64,000 bases of DNA from Typhlomys cinereus (lineage: Eukaryota; Chordata; Mammalia; Rodentia; Platacanthomyidae): positions 5,113,565 through 5,177,564 of the forward strand of contig JALPQD010000044.1 of the NCBI GenBank assembly GCA_023101885.1, written 5' to 3'. A model generated the notes under the pieces. It ran no database searches and had not been told where the DNA came from. It saw only the letters and a program-made list of their open reading frames with translations. Both the position numbers and the translations under genes were made by a program. Each line of letters opens with the position of its first letter. Position 1 is the first letter of the stretch. Positions 57,437-64,000 of this stretch are shown piece by piece.

Positions 57437-58689
57437 AAATATATCTTTATGATGGTACATATGGGTTTCATAACAAAGTAACAAAGTAAACTAAGTAAAC
57501 ATGTTAGAGAGTAGGAAGAAACAAAATAACAAAGTAGCTGCTTTTCTGTGAAAAGTTCTTTATTCTGTCATCTCTAAAGTGGACAGACCAGAGGCTGAAA
57601 GCAGATCAGAAGCAAAGACTTTCTAAGCTAGATGTTGATAAACACGTGGAGCACTTACTCACAAGCACTGTGGCGCCTTTTTCACTGGCTTTCATGCAAG
57701 GATCAGTATCTGCTTGCTTCAGAGAGGGATGAAGGAGCAATAACATCATGGCACAGGTTCAAATGATCTCAGATAGAAGCATAAGTAACATCTTGGGAGA
57801 CTCTAAACTTATATGCTCCCTGTAGAAGGTCAATTCGATAAAAAGAAAGAGCAAAATAGCTGTCACTAGACTGGAAATGGGAGGTTGTAGGGTGGATAGT
57901 GGGTCCAAAATACAATACACTGGAAGAATAAGAGCAGTATAGTCAGGCGACTAGTTGACAATAGTCCACCACACATCTTAGTAAAAGCTAGAAGAGGTGG
58001 ATTGAAAAGTTCCTAATACAAAGAAATGATAAATATTTCAGGAAACAGAGATGTGGTTAACCCTGATTTGGCCACTGCACACTGTATTCACGTGTCAAGT
58101 TATTGCCTTTCACTAAGATAAATGTGGCTCCTGACCACACGTTGCTGGACCGGTCTCTTCCTTGTTGGTGCTCCTTGAAGCCTAGATGACACCAACTGTA
58201 AGTAACTCAGCAGGTTCTGGAATGAGCTGTTGATCACTGGCCTGAAACCCATGAGGCTGAAATCTTTCACACAAGAAAGAAAGCATCTTTTGAAACCATG
58301 ACCACAGTCGAACTTCAGGCCATCCAGAAAATGAATAAGACCCTGCCAATTCTTTTGTCAGAAAACAGCCAAGTTATTCCCAACTATTTCCAAATTCCTG
58401 GAGCTTGAGCTAAAGTCCCAATAAAGGAGCCTACATCACTCAATATGTGGCTTGGACTCATCTTTACCATTTCCATGCCTTAAGATCCCCATCCTCTGAT
58501 AGCATCAATAGTGGACACTGAATCTGCTGGTACCTTGATCTTAGACTACTTTTCTGTTTTGCAGCAGAAATAGATTAAAGTATATTCTAGTGTAGTTTAT
58601 CCAACATGTTTTTGATGAGTAGCATGTACCCAGGATAACTGTGAATGCAACTCAACAATAAAAAAAAATATAAATTTACTTAAGACATT
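57437..58689. other. Unassigned stretch
   Basis: No gene or repeat recognised. Confidence 0.4.
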
Positions 58690-58870
58690 AAGGACCTATG
58701 AGATAGCTCAGCGGATAAAGGTGTTTGCTGCCAAGACTGACAACCTGAGTTTGACTCCTAGAACTCATATAGTAGGAGAGAACCAAATCCTATAAGTTGT
58801 TTTCTGACCTCCACAAATAACACACAACTTCCACATATACATACATGCACATGATAAATGAATGAAAGTA
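58690..58870 (+). mobile_element. B2/B3-like SINE
   Basis: GACCTATGAGATAGCTCAGCGGATAAAGGTGTTTGCTGCC (A box), GACAACCTGAGTTTGACTCC (B box), GGAGAGAACCAAATCC and TCTGACCTCCAC body, A-rich end. Confidence 0.82.
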
Positions 58871-59307
58871 ATTTTTTTAAAAAGACACTAAGTTTCTTAG
58901 CAGCTTTGAAGACACATTATTGCCATCTCCCTCCAGAAGACCATTCTGGAAGCTGAGACTTGCCAAGAGTAACTCCATACTGCTGTGACCTCTGCCTGAC
59001 AGGTGGGGCACTATCTTCAAGTGAGCTTCCAGAACAGACAGAATCCTGTTGCAAATGATTGTGGGAGGTACCACTATTTCTACAGAGAAAGGAGAGGGCT
59101 CTGAGCTCCACTTCCTTGGATGCTAGCAAAGAGCTTTCTCTTTCTTGGAGCCTGAGCCTCCCACTGTGCTGAACTGATCCTTGTGGCACCTGAGGCAGGT
59201 GCTATGATGTTCAGATTATTGGAGAGTGTTCCTTGGTGGAGAAGGAGCCGTGAAAGGTTGCCTTGATATCACTCTCCAGACTTGGACAAGATGCTCCAGC
59301 GTTCAGT

Positions 59308-59361
<54 letters not shown>

Positions 59362-61017
59362 CTCTCTCTCTCTCCCCCTCCCTCTCGGCATTCGAAACAC
59401 CCTTGTACTGGAATCACAACCTGTCTCTTCCCTGGTTTCTCACTCTGTAGCACCTTCTCCAGGGACTGAATAAGTGCTACATTTCTTCAGAATGGGTTTA
59501 TTCCCCAAGATCCCCCAAGGAATTGTTAAGAGAATGGCCTGGGGCTCTGAATTAAGGCCATGGTCTGTAACAATGTTCTGTCTTTTCTGCAACCTTTAGA
59601 TACCTTTGTATCTTTCACCACCTACTTGGGGGTCTGATAGTTTCAGGATCTCCTACCTCCCAAGCAGTAGCTAGGAGAGGGGTCCCAAGATCTGGAACCA
59701 GTGGGAGGATCACACTACTTGTTCTTGCCTTTGCTGGGAACCCTGGCCTAGCCACCCTAGAACAAACCTATCTGCCAGGCTACCCAGGCTGCAAAAGGCT
59801 GAGTCACAGGTATCTTTTTAAAATGAGATTCCAAATCCAGATTTACCAAAGACCACACTACTAGTTGGCAGGGCTCTTTATTGCTGATGACTTCACCTAA
59901 ATTCAGGGGGTAAACTTCTGGCAAAGCAGAAAAGGAGTTGGTACCTGAAGTTCCCTTCCTCAATCTCCGAGGGCCACTCAAAGGACAATTATCCCTTAGG
60001 AAAGTTAGTGTTACTAATTCAGAGAGAGCTTGGAGAGGAGAACCAGGTTTTCCTTTAATAATGGAAGTTGATGCTTGGCCTCTTGTTGTTATCTTCATAA
60101 GACTCCCTGATTTAACCCACTAGCTAGTGGCAGTGGCTGGCCAACTCAGCACATGGTGAAAACCAGTGACATAGGTGAAAGCTCCCTTGCTGGGTGACCT
60201 CTGACTGCAATTCTGGGAAGAGCTGGATCAGGGCTCTGAGCCAGGAGGGGTGAGCCAAAGGCTGAGCCAGGATTGGCTTATCCGTGCTTTTTGATTAGCA
60301 CTGATTTCAACAAGAATGGAAGTTCCACATGAAAACCAGGTTTTCGTTGAATAATCATAAAGCCAGACAATGTGTTAGTCTCTGTGAGAACTGATGCATC
60401 CCAGTAGGTGGATCTGTTTTATTCCACTCTCCCCTGCCCATTTACGGTTTCCAAATAAAATAATGAAGCAACAATTTGAAATTACATTTTACTGGGACAC
60501 AGTATTTTTATTTGTTGAACCCAGTACCCTGCCACCCACGCTCCTGCAGGTTCCGGAGCACTCGCTTCTGGTGGATGGGCTTGGCCCTGGAGCGCATGCA
60601 CTCCTCGAGTGACCCTCTTCACCATGTGTCTCCTTACGCCTATTAGTCTCCCTCCTCTCTGTCCAGGTCTGATTTGAGAAACAAAGAGCCAGTTGGTGAA
60701 AGCGGAAGAAGCACTGGGGCGGCAGCAGCTTCACGGCAGAGTGTGGGCTTTATGGGGCCGTGGTACATCGTCGCATCCCACTGCTGGACTCCTTGCGCAG
60801 TTCTGTGGAGGGTCTGAGTTGGCTCCTGCAAGTCCTAGCTCCCAGAGAAGTGGCCAGTGGTTGCCTGGCTCACACTCAGAAAGGTGGCCAGGTCCGCACC
60901 AGTGAGGCGAGAGGATCTCGTGAAGCACTTTTTGTGCTACACTCTCTAAAGCACCAGGACCACCAGGCAGGAACTTTTACGGGAGTAGGTTCCTCAGTGC
61001 TGACAGGGTCGCTCAGA
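58871..61017. other. Unassigned stretch with a CT microsatellite and a CpG-richer block
   Basis: No gene named. A TC run lies at 59310-59376. At 60490-60960 CpG dinucleotides are more frequent than elsewhere and the minus strand has frames of 62-81 codons ending near an AATAAA-like element; this could be an old processed copy or an exon, but I recognise no protein. Confidence 0.35.
59310..59376. repeat. (TC)n microsatellite
   Basis: TC run with a short GTGTG interruption. Frames of L and S repeats across it are artefacts. Confidence 0.95.
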
Positions 61018-61059
61018 GCTTGAAATTTTCCCTACCACTGAGCTGCACCCCAGCCCCCG
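61018..61059 (-). mobile_element. ID-like SINE head, antisense
   Basis: Reverse strand GGGGGCTGGGGTGCAGCTCAGTGGTAGGG is the ID A-box head. The remainder is absent. Confidence 0.6.
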
Positions 61060-61067
61060 GCAACTCA

Positions 61068-61798
61068 AATTTATTTTATTTTAGTGTTTTCCCCAATCAT
61101 ACAAGCTCAATAGGTATCCTGGTCCTCTCCCTCCCTCCACCGATCCCCAGTCCACCCTTGCACTCCCCCCCCATTCCCCTTCCTTTCACCCCTTTCCTCC
61201 CCTTCTCCCAGTGCCTCCCCCTTCTCCCCTCCCATCCCCTGGAGCATCCTTTAGTGTGAATGCCAAACTTCCCTCTGAGTCCTCCACCCCAGTGAGGTGT
61301 AAGGACTCAATGGCATAGCCAGAGCACTTTCTTGGGCTCCCTGTTAGTATAGGAACACTATTATGACTGTTAATCCCTTGCCTCTAAGGATCCTACTGCC
61401 TGTGATCCATGCTAAATTTTGCGAGGTTGTTGACATGTCAGTCATTGTGTAGGTCATGCAAGGTCCGATTATGGCTACTGAAGCCCTAACTTGTGTGAAG
61501 TATCTTGCATATCATTGGTCCTCCCCATCTTCAGACTTTTACAATCTTGCTGCCCCCTCTTCCACAAGGTTCCCTGAGTTTTAGGAATGGAGGACATTTG
61601 GCTAGTTTGGTTCCAGGTGATTAATGTAGGGTCTCTGGTATTCTGAATTATGGTTTGTTGTTATTCTCAGTTTTGCTTTTCCTGCACCACCCTTGGCTCC
61701 ATCCTGATTGGTATTGAAAGTCACCTTCTAAGCAGAGATAAAAGGGTGTTTAAATGAAGATCTTAATATAAGAGGAGACTCAAAGGTAGATGACATCA
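61068..61798 (-). mobile_element. Antisense L1 3' UTR
   Basis: T-rich start, ATACAAGCTCAATAGGTATCC, pyrimidine tract, then the UTR in reverse to ACTCAAAGGTAGATGACA. GCAACTCA occurs at 61060-61067 and 61799-61806 as target duplication. Confidence 0.9.
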
Positions 61799-62092
61799 GC
61801 AACTCAGCTTTTAGAAGCATGTTGGGCTCCTTTATCAAATATCAAATGGCTGTAATTTTGTGAGCTTATATTTGGGTCTTCAGCCCTTATCCATTGATCT
61901 GTGTGTCTATTTTGGTGCCAGTACCAGGCTGTTTTTATAACTATGGATTTGTAGTGCAGACTAAGTTTTGGTATGGTGATACCTCCAGCCATGTTTTTGT
62001 TACTCAGGATTGTCTTTGCTACCCTAGGTCTTTTCTGCCTCCATTTGAATTTTGAGATTGTTTGGTCAACTTCTTTAAAGAATTGCTTTAGG

Positions 62093-62363
62093 GGGCTGGA
62101 GAGGTGGCTCAGGGGTTAAGCCTCCGCCTTGCAGGCGGAAGGTCCTGTGTTCAGATCCCAGATCCCACGTATAGACGCCAGGCGGAAGCAGGGGCGGCCT
62201 GCGCTTCTGGTCCTGGTAGGGCGGAGCCTGTGAATCCCGGGGCAGAAGGAGGTGGAGGCGTCCATGGTGGTTCCGGAATTCGTCCGTGGTTCTACACATA
62301 CACAGACGTACACACGCACATGCGCACAGTTGAATAAATAATAATAATAAAAAAATTTTAAAA
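62093..62363 (+). mobile_element. GC-rich B2-like SINE, full length and recent
   Basis: TGGCTCAGGGGTTAAGCCTCCG (A box) and GGTCCTGTGTTCAGATCCC (B box) head, a GC-rich body unlike standard mouse B2, then AATAAATAATAATAA tail. AAAGAATTGCTTTAGG flanks it perfectly (62077-62092 and 62364-62379). It interrupts the antisense half of an L1. Confidence 0.92.
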
Positions 62364-62725
62364 AAAGAATTGCTTTAGGATTTTAATTGGTCTAGCATTG
62401 AATTTGTATATTTCCTTTGGTAGGATGGTCATTTTTACCATGTTGATTCTGCCAATCCAGGAACATGGGAGGTCTTTCCACCTTGTGGTGTCTTCTGCAA
62501 TTTCTTTCTTTTGGGCTTTAAAGTTTTCCTTGTAATGATCTTTTACCTCCTTGGTTAGGTTTATTCCAAGGTATTTCATTTTTTTAGGGGCTATAGTAAA
62601 TGGGATTGTTTCTCTCAGGGCTTTTTCATTCTGGGCATATAGGAAGGCCTCTGATTTTTGCACATTTATTTTGTATCCTGCCACCCTGCTGAACTTCTCT
62701 ATTAGTTCCAGGAGCTTCCTGGTGG

Positions 62726-63785
62726 AAAAATCCAATGGAAAAAGAACAATATCTTCAACAAATGGTGCTGGCAAAACTGGATGTCCACATCCAGAAGATT
62801 AAAACTGTACCTGTACTTGTCACCACACACAAAAATCAATTCCAAATGGATCAAGGACCTTGATATAAGGCCAGAGACTATAAAAACCATAGGTGAAAGG
62901 GTAGGGAACTCCCTCAAGCTGATTGGGCTAGGCCAACAGTTCCTAAACAGACATCCAATGGCACAGTCACTGCTACCAACTATCAACAGTTGGGATCTGG
63001 TGAAATTAAAGAGCTTCTGTTCAGATGCAGAGGTTGTAACATAAGCTCAAAGGCAACTCACAGAATGGGAGAAAATCTTCACTAACCACATATCTGATAG
63101 AGGTCTATTATCCAGAGTGCACAAAGAACTTAGAAAACTAAACACTAAGGAAACAAATGGCCCAAATAAAAATGGGCCCTGGAACTTAAAAGAAACTTTA
63201 CCAGAGATGAAATCAAAATGTCTAACAAATATCTTAAAAAATGCTTCACATCCTTAGCCATCAGAGAAATGCAAATCAAAACTTCCCTGAGATATCATCT
63301 CACCCCGGTCAGGATGGCAAAAATCCACAATACAAACAACAACAAATGCTGGAGAGGATGTGGAGAGAGGGGAACTCTCCTACATTGCTGGTGGGAATGC
63401 AGGCTTATACAGCCACTCTGGTGAGCCATCTGGAGATTTTTAAAGAAGTTAAAAGATTGAAATGCCATATGACCTTGAGATTCCACTTTTGGGAATAATC
63501 CCCCATACAGCAAAATTTCACCTCGATATCACAAGCACGACCATGTTCATATCAGCACTGTTTACAATAGCAAAGTCATGGAATCAACCCAAATGTCCAA
63601 CAGTTGACGAGTGGATAAGGACAAAGTGGTACATCTGTACAATGGAGTACTACTCAGCCATCAAAAATGATGAATTACTGGAATTGGCCAGGAAATGGAT
63701 GGGATTAGAAACAATTATATTGAGTGAAGTATCCCAGACACAGAAAATTAAGTGCCATATGTACTCCCTAATAGGAGGTTCCTAG
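62726..63785 (+). pseudogene. L1 ORF2 C-terminal end, frameshifted
   Basis: Thumb and C-terminal region in at least three frames (62781-63044, 63218-63424, 63462-63785). The cysteine knuckle [18 protein letters not shown] is complete, and the ORF ends at the normal MYSLIGGS stop. Frameshifts near 63165 and 63450 disable it. Confidence 0.88.
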
Positions 63786-64000
63786 TACGAAACCCACTTA
63801 AAGACACTCAAAGATAAATCTCTGTAATAACTACAGTAATTGCTAAGATTATGAACAGGAGGGATAGGGAAGGAGGGCCACACTAGTAACGAGAGAGGGG
63901 ACCATGTTACAGCAGAGAAAATAGGCCACCATCAAGGACTGGTTAAGTTCACAGACTTTCCTTCCTGATCATTTACAACTGATAGGGTATGATCTTACCA

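Larger units (their letters stand above)
61816..64000 (+). mobile_element. Twin-primed L1, cut by window end
   Basis: 61816-62725 is antisense ORF2 and 62726 onward is sense ORF2 and 3' UTR. The antisense part runs, in L1 order, from the residues after the RT motif up to AAAGGAGCCC, and the sense part resumes at AATCCAATGG, the next consensus bases. A SINE sits in the antisense half. Confidence 0.92.

Overview
This is a nuclear genomic window from a rodent, most likely a myomorph (muroid-like) species and probably from the X chromosome. The rodent call rests on interspersed repeats: LINE-1 elements with G-rich polypurine 3' ends, B1-like, B2/B3-like, B4-like and ID-like SINEs, and MaLR-type solo LTRs. 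I cannot name the species. The X-linkage is inferred from the only host gene I recognise, a CT55-like (cancer/testis antigen 55) gene, which is X-linked in human. There are no bacterial-type operons, CRISPR arrays or genuine tRNA/rRNA genes, and most open frames are repeat-derived or shadows.

Layout. 1-6066 is an old, heavily mutated sense L1 (ORF1 C-terminal half, ORF2, 3' UTR) with a second L1 3' end inserted in ORF2. 6067-9415 is mostly unassigned single-copy sequence plus one solo LTR. 10344-14779 holds four coding exons of the CT55-like gene on the minus strand, all with GT-AG introns and matching phases, interrupted only by SINEs and a small L1 tail in introns. At 17280-17447 a decayed second copy of the last CT55 exon lies on the plus strand; similarity extends into intron and 3' flank, so the two copies form an inverted DNA-level duplication. 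17700-21437 is unassigned. 21438-24950 contains an LTR with an 18-bp minisatellite, then a minus-strand L1 carrying a roughly 790-bp block made almost only of T and G. 25220-28095 has an LTR, a B1-like element and a CCAAT-box-rich promoter-like patch, and ends at a short N gap. 28107-31548 is L1 and LTR debris. 31549-38289 is mostly unassigned. 38290-44522 is a nested stack of minus-strand L1s in an ancient plus-strand L1. 44523-51226 mixes MaLR LTRs, simple repeats, one LTR, one SINE and one L1 3' UTR. 51235-54553 is the best-preserved L1. 54690-60960 contains SINEs, another MaLR LTR and unassigned sequence. 61068-64000 holds two more L1s, the last cut by the window end.

The CT55-like gene is the only credible host coding gene. 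The rest records retrotransposition: target-site duplications can be read for many insertions, five L1 copies show the inverted-5' structure expected from twin priming, and one also appears to carry a 3' transduction. The sequence near 22285-23460 and the gap at 28096 may partly reflect assembly quality and should be checked before biological interpretation.
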